A stretch of DNA of 64,000 nt, from contig NZ_JBKIWZ010000001.1 of NCBI RefSeq assembly GCF_050157905.1, forward strand, positions 2,604,001-2,668,000, written 5' to 3'. Shown piece after piece: positions 8,843 to 17,110 of this stretch. Numbering within the stretch: the first letter of the stretch is position 1; the number at the start of each line of letters is the position of its first letter. A program made the translations under genes and the position numbers. The notes beneath the pieces were generated by a model. It saw nothing but the letters and a program-made list of their open reading frames with translations. It was not told the DNA's origin and did not search any database. Origin of the DNA: Pantoea sp050157905. GTDB lineage: Bacteria; Pseudomonadota; Gammaproteobacteria; Enterobacterales; Enterobacteriaceae.

Positions 8843-10242
8843 TCCGCCAGCCCTTCCGCCATCAGATGGCCCAGCGTTTCGATTGCCGCCTCGGCCCGAC
8901 TGTCCCACGGCCAGGCGGTGTTCAGCCTGAAGCAGTGACTGAACTGCTCGCCTGCCGAAAATAACTGCCCCGGTGCGATACTGATCCCCTGCGCCAGCGC
9001 CTGCTGGTAAAGCCGGGTGGTATCAATACGTTCCGGCAGGGTCACCCAGAGAAAATAGCCGCCGCGGGCTTCACTCACCGTGGCCTGCAGCGGCAGCACC
9101 TTCAGTAACGCCTGACGCACCATCTGCTGTCGCTTCGACAGAATCTGCCGCAACCGCTTCAGGTGGGTGTCATAACGCCGGGTGGCGAGAAAATCAGCCA
9201 GTGCCAGCTGCATCGGCGCACTGGTTGAGAGCGTACTCATCAGTTGCAGCCGCTGGATTCGCTGCGCATGCTGGCCTGCAGCGACCCAGCCCACGCGAAA
9301 CCCCGCTACCAGCGATTTCGAGAATGACCCGCAATGCAGCACGTTTCCCTGACGATCCCAGGCTTTAGCGGGCAGCGGCGGAACGTCTCCGGCCCAGAGT
9401 TCGGCATACACATCGTCTTCGATCATTGGCACCTGATACCGTGCCAGCAGCGCCACCAGCTGCTGCTTACGCTCCGGGGTCAGGCTGACGCTGAGCGGGT
9501 TCTGCAGCGTGGTCATCAGCCAGCAGGCTTTTACGGGCCAGCGCTGTAGCGCCTCCTCCAGCTGTATCAGATCGATACCCTGTTTAGCGTCCACCGGGAT
9601 CGCCAGCGCCTTGAGCCTGAGCCGCTCGATCGCCTGCAGCGCCCCATAAAAGCCCGGCTGTTCGATTACCACATAGTCGCCCGGCTCCGTCAGGGATTGC
9701 AGGCTGAGATTCAGCGCCTCCAGCGCCCCGCTGGTGATCACAATTTCATCCGGCGACAGAGTGATGCCCTGCCGCGCGTAGCGCTGTGCCAGCAGCTGAC
9801 GAAGCGTGGCGTTACCGGGCGGCAGGTTGTGCAGCGCATCGGTGGGGGTCAGATGATGCGAGACGTTTGCCAGCGAGCGCATCAGCTGGCGCTGCGGAAA
9901 GAGCGCAGGATCGGGAAAGGCGGAGCCAAACGGGACGATAGCGGGATCGCGCGTTGCCTGAAGCACATCAAATACGAAGTCGTTGATATCGACCTGTTCG
10001 CTGATCGCGACACTCAGCGGAGCGGGTGCCAGCGCACGCGGCGCCACGTAATAGCCCGACTGAGGACGGGAAACAATCCAGCCCTGACTTTCAAGCAACT
10101 CATAGGCATGGAGCACCGTCATCAGGCTGACTCCCTGCTGCGCCACCTGCTGGCGCAACGACGGCAGACGGGTGCCCGGCAGCCAGATACCGGCCTCTAT
10201 CTGTTGCTGAATCTCATCCATCAATCGCTGGTATTTTGCCAC
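8839..10242 (-). CDS. ydcR: MocR-type regulator with aminotransferase-like domain (YdcR-like)
   Basis: The protein has 467 residues from a GTG start at 10242, chosen because AAGGAG lies nine bases upstream; the longer frame has no such site. Residues 1-70 form a GntR winged helix (MDEIQQQIEAGIWLPGTRLP, SLMTVLHAYELLE). Residues ~100-465 are a fold-type I aminotransferase-like domain with the PLP lysine in HCGSFSKS. The sequence closely follows E. coli YdcR, for example PPGNATLRQLLAQRYARQGI and QRLQLMSTLSTSAPMQLAL. MocR proteins bind PLP and act as transcription factors; the target genes of YdcR are not known to me. It is convergent with ylaC and shares stop-codon bases with it. Confidence 0.88.
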   Translation of the reverse strand: MAKYQRLMDEIQQQIEAGIWLPGTRLPSLRQQVAQQGVSLMTVLHAYELLESQGWIVSRPQSGYYVAPRALAPAPLSVAISEQVDINDFVFDVLQATRDPAIVPFGSAFPDPALFPQRQLMRSLANVSHHLTPTDALHNLPPGNATLRQLLAQRYARQGITLSPDEIVITSGALEALNLSLQSLTEPGDYVVIEQPGFYGALQAIERLRLKALAIPVDAKQGIDLIQLEEALQRWPVKACWLMTTLQNPLSVSLTPERKQQLVALLARYQVPMIEDDVYAELWAGDVPPLPAKAWDRQGNVLHCGSFSKSLVAGFRVGWVAAGQHAQRIQRLQLMSTLSTSAPMQLALADFLATRRYDTHLKRLRQILSKRQQMVRQALLKVLPLQATVSEARGGYFLWVTLPERIDTTRLYQQALAQGISIAPGQLFSAGEQFSHCFRLNTAWPWDSRAEAAIETLGHLMAEGLAD

Positions 10243-10356
10243 GGGTGACCTCTCCTTGTTTAACCGCGAGACTTTACCACGCACAGCGATCAATGGCAGG
10301 CGCTACGCGTCGCTTATCGGCCTGGCACAAAGGATATCTGTCCGGTCAGAGGCGCA

Positions 10357-12498
10357 TCAGACGGCAGCAATCTCCGGGGTCAGCGGCTGACGGCTGTCTG
10401 CACAGTCGCTTTCAGTGGCAGCCGGCTCTTCCTTTTCTGCTACAAAGTTTGCCATTTCCGGCACCTGCTCAGGCGGCACCGGCCTGCCCAGCAGATAGCC
10501 CTGCAGCATACTGCAGCCCAGGCTGGTCAGGAAGGCCTGCTGTTCGGCGGTTTCCACACCCTCTGCCACCACTTTCAGCTGCAGCGACTGCGCCAGGGCC
10601 ACAATCGCCGAGACGATGGTCGCATCCTCTTTCTGATGCTGCAGTTCGCTGACAAATGCCCGATCGATTTTGAGTTCGCTGGCGGGCAGCCGCTTCAGAT
10701 AGAGCAGGCTGGAGTAGCCGGTGCCGAAGTCATCGATCGAGGCTTTAACGCCCAGCTGAGTCAGCTCGGTGAGAATCCGCACGCTCTCGTCCGGATCGCG
10801 CATAGCGGTGGTTTCCGTGACCTCCAGCGTCAGTTGTTCGGCCGGGATTTGATGCGTTTTCAGCGCCTCCATCACGGTCTTCACCAGATTCGCCTGTTCA
10901 AACTGCAGCGCCGACAGGTTTACCGCGACCGACCAGTCCGGATGGCCCTGCAGATGCCACTGCCGCAGCTGGCGACAGGCTTCGTGGATCACCCAGTTGC
11001 CGATGCTGATAATCATGCCGGTCTTTTCCGCCATCGGCAGGAACTTATCGGGCGATAGCAGGCCGCGATGCGGATGCTGCCAGCGCAGCAGCGCCTCGAA
11101 GCCGAGGATCGGGCCGCGCGGAGCGCAGTATTTGGGCTGATAGAAGAGCCGCAGCTCCTCATTGTCCAGCGCCTGCCAGAGATCGTTGTTCAGCTGAAGC
11201 TGGCTCTGCGCCTGAATGTTCATAGAGGGCTGGAAGAAGGTATAGCCGTTGCGGCCGTTGTTTTTGGTGTGGTACATCGCCGCGTCGGCGTTGAACATCA
11301 GTTCACGCTCATCTACCCCATCGCCGGGATAGACCGCGATGCCAACACTCAGCGACACCACCAGCTCATAGCGTGAGATATCGAACGGGGAGTCTACCGC
11401 TTTAACCAGTTTGTCGGCGATGGCCGCCGCATCGTTAGGATCCTCGATCTCCGCCAGCAGCACAAACTCATCCCCGCCCAGCCGCGCCAGCGTAAAGTAG
11501 CCGGTCATCTGCTGATTCATTCGCTCGGTCACGCCCACCAGCAGGCTGTCGCCAATATGGTGGCCGAAAGCATCGTTTACCGCCTTGAACCCGTCGAGAT
11601 CCATAAACATCAGCGCAAACTGCGTCTTTTCGCGGTTCGCTTTGTTTATCGCCTGCTCCAGCCGATCTTCCAGCAGGATGCGGTTAGGCAGCCGCGTCAG
11701 GTTATCGTGCAGCGCCAGCTGCGCCAGCTCGCGATTGGCATCGGCCAGCGAACTGGCGAGCAGCGAGGTGCGCGCCTGGAGCCGCGCATCCAGCATCGAC
11801 ACCAGTAGCGTGATGCCCAGGATGGAAAGCGTGACTACCGTAACCAGAATCGCCAGCCAGTCGCTGTTGACCCCCTGCCCGACCGAATGACTGTGAACAG
11901 GAAACTCTGCCGCCACCATGCCGGTATAGTGCATCCCCGCAATCGCGCATCCCATGACCATTGATGCGCCGATACGCAGCAGGGTAATCCGGCCAGAGCC
12001 CCCCTCCCGCAGGTTAAACGCCAGCCACAGCGCCGCGCCGGAGGCGACAAGGGCGATGACCACTGACAGCGCCACCCAGCCCCACTTCCAGACGATGCCG
12101 GGCGTGAACATCAGGGCTGCCATGCCGGTATAGTGCATCGCTACCACGCCGCTGCCGAGGATCAGTGCTCCGCCCACCAGCCGCCGCAGCGGCAGATCGC
12201 CATTGCAGACCAGCCATAGCGCGAAGATCGATGCGCACACCGCGATAGCCGCTGATAACGCCGTGAGTGCAGCGTCATAACTCATGACCATTTCCATGTT
12301 CATCGATAGCATGCCGATAAAGTGCATTGCCCAGATGCCAATTCCCATGGAAAAACCGCCGCCAAACAGCCAGACCAGCGCAACGTTGCCGGTCGAATGC
12401 ACCACGCGGCCTGCCATGTCCAGGGCAGTAAACGAAGCCAGCATCGCGACAAGAACTGAAACGATGACAATAAATGAGTCGTATGAGGTTGCTAACAT
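10357..12498 (-). CDS. MHYT-GGDEF-EAL membrane c-di-GMP protein (paralogue A)
   Basis: The protein has 713 residues. The first ~240 form a seven-helix MHYT sensor with three repeats: MHFIGM (59-64), MHYTGM (121-126) and MHYTGM (190-195, approximate). MHYT domains are thought to bind copper and sense oxygen, CO or NO. A GGDEF domain (about 260-425, GGDEF at 341-345) lacks an RxxD inhibitory site. An EAL domain follows (FEALLRW near 467) with an intact DDFGTGYSS loop, so phosphodiesterase activity is likely. It is a close paralogue of the next gene upstream, in the same orientation with a 144-base gap. The ribosome-binding site before the chosen ATG is weak. Confidence 0.93.
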   Translation of the reverse strand: MLATSYDSFIVIVSVLVAMLASFTALDMAGRVVHSTGNVALVWLFGGGFSMGIGIWAMHFIGMLSMNMEMVMSYDAALTALSAAIAVCASIFALWLVCNGDLPLRRLVGGALILGSGVVAMHYTGMAALMFTPGIVWKWGWVALSVVIALVASGAALWLAFNLREGGSGRITLLRIGASMVMGCAIAGMHYTGMVAAEFPVHSHSVGQGVNSDWLAILVTVVTLSILGITLLVSMLDARLQARTSLLASSLADANRELAQLALHDNLTRLPNRILLEDRLEQAINKANREKTQFALMFMDLDGFKAVNDAFGHHIGDSLLVGVTERMNQQMTGYFTLARLGGDEFVLLAEIEDPNDAAAIADKLVKAVDSPFDISRYELVVSLSVGIAVYPGDGVDERELMFNADAAMYHTKNNGRNGYTFFQPSMNIQAQSQLQLNNDLWQALDNEELRLFYQPKYCAPRGPILGFEALLRWQHPHRGLLSPDKFLPMAEKTGMIISIGNWVIHEACRQLRQWHLQGHPDWSVAVNLSALQFEQANLVKTVMEALKTHQIPAEQLTLEVTETTAMRDPDESVRILTELTQLGVKASIDDFGTGYSSLLYLKRLPASELKIDRAFVSELQHQKEDATIVSAIVALAQSLQLKVVAEGVETAEQQAFLTSLGCSMLQGYLLGRPVPPEQVPEMANFVAEKEEPAATESDCADSRQPLTPEIAAV

Positions 12499-12573
12499 TG
12501 TGCATTCCCGGGTAAAGCCGTGTCAGGCGTTGAACAGAGATTTCATGACTATTTTCTTTATTATCGGCGCGGT

Positions 12574-12595
12574 TTAACGGCTGATGAGCCGTTAA
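12574..12595. repeat. Perfect 9-base inverted repeat between the two MHYT genes
   Basis: TTAACGGCT (12574-12582) and AGCCGTTAA (12587-12595) flank a GATG loop. No U tract follows on either strand, so it is not a standard terminator. It lies upstream of paralogue A, in its likely leader. Confidence 0.55.
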
Positions 12596-12642
12596 TGCCG
12601 CAGGTTTCCGCTTATTGTGAATGCTGAAACCTATTAAAAGCG

Positions 12643-14727
12643 TCAGCCTGAAGCCGACGCCATCGGGTGTTGCCGGGCGGTGAAGCTGAACACCTCAACC
12701 CGATCGGCGGGCGTCGGCTTGCCCAGCAGATACCCCTGTAGCGCATCAAAGCCCAGGCTGGTGAGTAAATGCTGCTGTTCTTCCGTCTCAACGCCTTCTG
12801 CCACCATCCGCAGATTGAGGCTCTGCGCCAGGGTCAGCATGGCACTGACCACCGTTGCATCTTCACTGCCGGGTCGCAGGCAGTTAATAAAGCTGCGGTC
12901 GATCTTGAGTTCGCTGGCATCCAGATCTTTCAGATGCAGCAGGTTGGCGTAGCCGATACCGAAATTATCGATCGCGATGCTGACGCCCGCCTGCTGCAGT
13001 TCCCGGATACGCTGCTGGCTGAAAACAGGATCGCGCATCGCAATGGCTTCCGTGATCTCCAGCATCAGCGCGCAGCCCGGCAACTGATAACGGGTCAGCG
13101 TCCGGGTCAGGGTGGCCAGCAAATCGCGCTGATGAAACTGCAAAGCGGAGAGATTAACCGATACGGTCCATTCAGTATGGCCCTGGTTGTGCCAGATTCT
13201 GAGCTGACGGCAGGCTTCCTCGATCACCCAATTGCCAAGTGCCACAATCTGCCCGGTTTTTTCGGCACGCGGCAGAAACAGCTCCGGCGTCAGCAAGCCC
13301 CGCTGGGGGTGCTGCCAGCGCAGCAGGGCTTCAAATCCCATTAAGCGTGTGCCGCCGGAACGGAATTTCGGTTGATAAAACAGTCTCATCTGCTGGCGCT
13401 CCAGCGCCTCCCAGAGATCGTTGGTCAGTTCCAGCTGATGCTGCGTCGCGGCACTCATGGCCAGTTCAAACAGGCACCAGCCGTTTCGCCCGCTGTTTTT
13501 GGTGTGGTACATGGCGGCATCGGCGTTAAACAACAGCTCCTGCCGGTTGCGGCCATGCAGAGGAAAGATCGCAATGCCCGCGCTGAGCGAAACGTGCAGG
13601 ACATAGCGGTCAAATTCAAACGGTGCGCCGATCACTTTCACCAGTCGCTGTGCCAGCTGGCGTGCCGGGCTGATGTCGCATCTCTTCACCATCAGCACAA
13701 ATTCATCGCCGCCCAGACGCGCCAGCAGCATGGTCTCGCTGAGCTGGCTGCGCAACCGTTCCGCAACCGCCAGCAGCAGCCGATCGCCGACGTGGTGGCC
13801 CCATGTATCATTCACGGCTTTGAAGCCGTCAAGATCCATATAGATCACGGCAAAGCGAAAATCATTGAGCATCGCTTTTTTGATCACCCGATCGAGCTGC
13901 TGCTCCAGCATGACCCGATTTGGCAACGCGGTCAGGTTGTCATGGAGTGCCAGCTGCAGCAGCTCCTTGTTTGCACGCCTGAGCCGAGCCGCCAGCCGCG
14001 TGGCGCGCATCTGTGCATCCAGCATTGAGCAGAGCAGCGTGATCCCCAGGATCGTCAGTGTTATCAGCGTTACCCATACCGCCAGTCCCGGATTACTGAG
14101 ACCGTGTGACTGCATCATACTGTGATGACTGAATGTCGCCGCCGCCATGCCCACATAGTGCATACCGGCTATTGCAATCCCCATGACCAGCGACGCCAGT
14201 CCCCGCATCAGCAGGAGATGCTGTTCAGCTTTGCGCAGATGAAATGCCAGCCAGAGCGCCACACCTGAGGCGACAAAGGCAATCAGCACTGAGAGCGCCA
14301 CCAGCACGCTATCCCATTCAGGTCGCGGTTCAATCAGCAGTGCGCACATGCCGAGATAGTGCATCGCCACTACGCCCGCACCCAGAATCAGACTACCGCG
14401 CAGCAGCCGCTGCCGGGTAAGATGCAGCCCGCCGACCGTCTGGCCAAAGGCCAGCATTGAGGCCAGGATCGCCACCAGCAACGAGAGGGCCGTCAGCCGG
14501 ATGTCATAGCGCATCGTCATCGGCATCATCATCGCCAGCATACCGATAAAGTGCATCGCCCAGATGCCGATGCCCATGGCGGAACCGCCTGCCAGCAGCC
14601 AGAACCGGGCGCTCCAGCCACGGGAAACCGCCACGCGTCCGGCAGTATCCAGCGCAGTAAAAGAGGCAATAAAGGCCACGATCAGCGAAACGCTGATCAG
14701 AACGCTATCCCAGGTGACAGGCAACAT
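12643..14727 (-). CDS. MHYT-GGDEF-EAL membrane c-di-GMP protein (paralogue B, altered EAL loop)
   Basis: The protein has 694 residues. The start at 14727 has GAGGAG six bases upstream. The MHYT membrane sensor covers about 1-240, with MHFIGM near 59, MHYLGM near 122 and MHYVGM near 190. The GGDEF motif is at 339-343, again without an RxxD inhibitory site. The EAL motif is present (FEALLRW near 465), but the metal-binding loop usually written DDFGTGYSS reads DNFGIGYAN: the second Asp is Asn588 and three more positions differ. This predicts weakened or lost phosphodiesterase activity while the cyclase motif stays intact. With paralogue A it forms a tandem duplication whose members may have diverged in output. 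The Csu-type pilus operon lies upstream on the other strand. Confidence 0.93.
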   Translation of the reverse strand: MLPVTWDSVLISVSLIVAFIASFTALDTAGRVAVSRGWSARFWLLAGGSAMGIGIWAMHFIGMLAMMMPMTMRYDIRLTALSLLVAILASMLAFGQTVGGLHLTRQRLLRGSLILGAGVVAMHYLGMCALLIEPRPEWDSVLVALSVLIAFVASGVALWLAFHLRKAEQHLLLMRGLASLVMGIAIAGMHYVGMAAATFSHHSMMQSHGLSNPGLAVWVTLITLTILGITLLCSMLDAQMRATRLAARLRRANKELLQLALHDNLTALPNRVMLEQQLDRVIKKAMLNDFRFAVIYMDLDGFKAVNDTWGHHVGDRLLLAVAERLRSQLSETMLLARLGGDEFVLMVKRCDISPARQLAQRLVKVIGAPFEFDRYVLHVSLSAGIAIFPLHGRNRQELLFNADAAMYHTKNSGRNGWCLFELAMSAATQHQLELTNDLWEALERQQMRLFYQPKFRSGGTRLMGFEALLRWQHPQRGLLTPELFLPRAEKTGQIVALGNWVIEEACRQLRIWHNQGHTEWTVSVNLSALQFHQRDLLATLTRTLTRYQLPGCALMLEITEAIAMRDPVFSQQRIRELQQAGVSIAIDNFGIGYANLLHLKDLDASELKIDRSFINCLRPGSEDATVVSAMLTLAQSLNLRMVAEGVETEEQQHLLTSLGFDALQGYLLGKPTPADRVEVFSFTARQHPMASASG

Positions 14728-15271
14728 AGGTAACTCCTCACCACCTGCAGAAAACAGGTGCTGTGTGCAGTCTGAAAAATCATTTAAATAAACACCCAGT
14801 GGGTGAAAGTGGTTAATTCCGGTATTTATGCATTCTTAAGATCCGGCCAAACGCGCCCGCAGACGCAGGCGTTTAATATTCTGCATCTGATTACCCGCCA
14901 GCTATGCCAGCCGGTAAATCGTTATTTTGTCTGATTGGTTCAGGAACATATCACCGGAGCAGAAAGCATTCCAGAGGTCGAAAAAATCGGGTCATTCCGC
15001 TTTGCCGCTCCGCTTTGCGCCTTGCTGTTACTGGGTTATCGGCCAGGATGCGCATTAGATTAGAGAAAAATAAACGGCGGTGCTTCGCGTAACGCTTTAA
15101 CTGATCTATAGTAAGTAAAACTGATATAAATCATCATCCTTAAGTCCAGGGATTTTCTTATAACGACAGCAGTAAGCACGCTGCTCTTTTTATTTCCTGT
15201 TTTTGCGCTGGAATTATTAATTTGCACCGGGTGAAAAAGCACTGAATCTCGATAATCCGTAAGGAAATATT
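14728..15271. other. 544-base divergent spacer before the Csu pilus operon
   Basis: The spacer holds the promoter for MHYT paralogue B and, on the other strand, for the pilus operon. It is more AT-rich toward 15060-15270 than the flanking genes. Visible elements are an inverted repeat AAACGC/GCGTTT (14849-14874) and a small hairpin AGCAG/CTGCT (15168-15185) followed by CTTTTTATTT. The latter could be an attenuator in the pilus leader. I found no supported coding sequence. Confidence 0.5.
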
Positions 15272-15841
15272 ATGAAACTCAAGCTTTTTCTTTTTGCTGC
15301 TGCTGGATTAACGGTCGCCTTTCCCACCTTAACGCAGGCCGCGACGACCTCGGGAACCATCAATGCCACCCTTACGCTGACGACCGGTTGCCTGGTTAAC
15401 GGCCAGTCCGCCACGGCGGGTGTTAACTTCGGTACACTGAACTTTGGCAGCAGTGCAGCTACCTTTGATACGCTGAACGCCACCCTTGTCGGGGCCGCCG
15501 GTAACGGTATTTTTGTGCGCTGCACCACGGGTCAGGACTACAACGTGGTCGTGACCAGCAGCAATACGGCACCCGCCACGATCTATGGTACCGCCTCGGC
15601 CTCGCCACGCTATCTGCTGCTGGGATCGGACAATGCTCAGGGCATCGCCTATACCCTCTACAGTGACGCCTCCTTCACAACCGCGATTGCGAACAATACG
15701 CCCATCGCGGCCAGCGGCACCTCCGATCCGACACTGGGCACAAATTACGCCATCTACGGACGGGTCGTGGGCGGCGGTTTTAACCCGCTAATCCCTGCCG
15801 GCACCTACACCGATACGATCAACGTCGCCGTGAACTATTAA
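15272..15841 (+). CDS. Csu-type major pilin (spore coat U domain)
   Basis: The protein has 189 residues with a clear signal peptide (KLKLFLFAAAGLTVAF, cleavage near QAA). The mature protein is a spore coat U (SCU) domain with the early Cys in TLTTGCLVNG and a second Cys in IFVRCTTGQDY, which likely form a disulphide. It ends in the TYTDTINVAVNY beta-strand that all subunits here share. In archaic pili such domains assemble by donor-strand exchange. Its first place in the operon and its length suggest the major rod subunit, like CsuA/B. AAGGA precedes the ATG. It is exported to the periplasm and assembled by the chaperone and usher encoded downstream. Confidence 0.85.
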   Translation: MKLKLFLFAAAGLTVAFPTLTQAATTSGTINATLTLTTGCLVNGQSATAGVNFGTLNFGSSAATFDTLNATLVGAAGNGIFVRCTTGQDYNVVVTSSNTAPATIYGTASASPRYLLLGSDNAQGIAYTLYSDASFTTAIANNTPIAASGTSDPTLGTNYAIYGRVVGGGFNPLIPAGTYTDTINVAVNY

Positions 15842-15863
15842 CTGCTGTCCCAGGACACTCAGG

Positions 15864-16379
15864 GTGGTTCTCTGGCGAGCCTGCCTGCTAATCGTATGCA
15901 GTGTGACGCTGCTGACCGGTAGTCTCCGCGCCTGGAGTCTGCCGACCAGCACCTTCCAGGTCACCGCATCGATTGTGGCAGGCTGCGTAATCTCCGGAAC
16001 CAACACCGGCATTTTCGGTGCGCTGAATTTTGGTTCGCAGTCTGGCGTGTCAGCCACGACCGTCAACGCCAGCTTTGTGCAGAGCACCTCCATTAATCTG
16101 GCCTGTACGCCGGGCACTACGCTGAGCATGAGCATCAATCAGGGTAGTAACTTCACCACAAGCCGTAATCTGAAGCTGCCCGGTTTCAGCAATACCGTGC
16201 CTTATACGCTCTTTAGTGACGCCAGCCGCACTACCGTGATCCCGGTTAATCAGTCGGTGCCACTGAGCTACAGCAATGCCAGCAACATTACATTGCCCAT
16301 TTACGGGCAGCTGAAACTGCCTGGCACTGCACGCGCGGGCGTCTATACCGACACGCTGACCGTCACCCTGAGCTGGTGA
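15864..16379 (+). CDS. Csu-type minor pilin (spore coat U domain)
   Basis: The protein has 171 residues and begins with a GTG at 15864, the best start after the preceding stop. The signal peptide covers about residues 4-26 (CLLIVCSVTLLTGSLRAWS). The mature part is an SCU domain with Cys in VAGCVISGTN and in INLACTPG, and ends in GVYTDTLTVTLSW. It is shorter than the first subunit and probably serves as a minor or adaptor pilin. It is 22 bases after the first pilin and 19 before the chaperone, consistent with one operon. Acinetobacter csu encodes three small pilins plus a tip; here only two small ones are present. Confidence 0.8.
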   Translation: MVLWRACLLIVCSVTLLTGSLRAWSLPTSTFQVTASIVAGCVISGTNTGIFGALNFGSQSGVSATTVNASFVQSTSINLACTPGTTLSMSINQGSNFTTSRNLKLPGFSNTVPYTLFSDASRTTVIPVNQSVPLSYSNASNITLPIYGQLKLPGTARAGVYTDTLTVTLSW

Positions 16380-16398
16380 GGCAATATAAAACAAGGAT

Positions 16399-17103
16399 AT
16401 GCACATGAAGCCACTGCGCGCTCTGCTGTTACTGTTGAATTCCGGCCTGCTCTCTCCGGCCTTCGCCGCTAACTCGGTGATGATCTGGCCCATTGACCCC
16501 GCCATTAATCCCGAAGAGAAAGCCAGCGAACTCTGGCTGGAGAACCGGGGAAACAGCAGTACCATGATGCAGGTCCGGGTCTTCAGCTGGCAGCAGATTA
16601 ACGGCCAGGAGCAGTATCAGACCCAGCAGGAAGTCGTCGCCAGTCCACCGATGGTGCGGATGGATCCGGGGCAGAAACAGCTGGTGAGGCTGATCAAACA
16701 GATGTCGCCTGCCGCCGGTAAAGAGCAGGCTTATCGGGTGGTGCTGGATGAAATTCCGACACCGCGCAATCCCGGTGAAAACCAGGCCGGGCTGACCTTC
16801 CAGATGCGCTATTCGGTGCCGCTGTTTGTGTATGGACAGGGTGTGACCGCCGACAGCGTGCGCCCGGTGCTGCGCTGGCACCAGGTCAGCGAGGGCGGCA
16901 AACGCTGGCTTCAGCTGACCAACAGCGGCAACGGCCATGCCCGGCTGAGCAATGTCACGATTGGCGGTCGCCGGCTGGGGGAAGGCCTCTATGGCTACGT
17001 CCTGGCAGAGAGTGATCACCGCTGGCCACTGACCTCACCGGTCAGTGGTGAACTCAGCGCAGAAGTGAACAAAAAGCAGTGGCGCAGCGCGGCTCAGAAG
17101 TAA
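16399..17103 (+). CDS. Periplasmic pilus chaperone, CsuC-like
   Basis: The protein has 234 residues with a signal peptide (ALLLLLNSGLLSPAFA). Two immunoglobulin-like domains are expected. The N-terminal domain has the IWPIDPAINP strand and the basic MVRMDPGQKQLVRLI segment that anchors the subunit C-terminus. YSVPLFVYG marks the end of domain 1. The chaperone captures pilins in the periplasm and hands them to the usher. It is followed after seven bases by the usher gene. The archaic (sigma/alternate) class is inferred from the SCU-type partners rather than from the chaperone alone. Confidence 0.88.
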   Translation: MHMKPLRALLLLLNSGLLSPAFAANSVMIWPIDPAINPEEKASELWLENRGNSSTMMQVRVFSWQQINGQEQYQTQQEVVASPPMVRMDPGQKQLVRLIKQMSPAAGKEQAYRVVLDEIPTPRNPGENQAGLTFQMRYSVPLFVYGQGVTADSVRPVLRWHQVSEGGKRWLQLTNSGNGHARLSNVTIGGRRLGEGLYGYVLAESDHRWPLTSPVSGELSAEVNKKQWRSAAQK

Positions 17104-17110
17104 GCGCTGC

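Noticed and set aside
14849..14874. AAACGC/GCGTTT pair as a terminator
   Set aside because: The arms are only six bases with a 14-base loop and no U tract.
15060..15242. Minus-strand 60-codon frame in the pilus spacer
   Set aside because: No ribosome-binding site, no similarity and odd composition; likely chance in an AT-rich control region.
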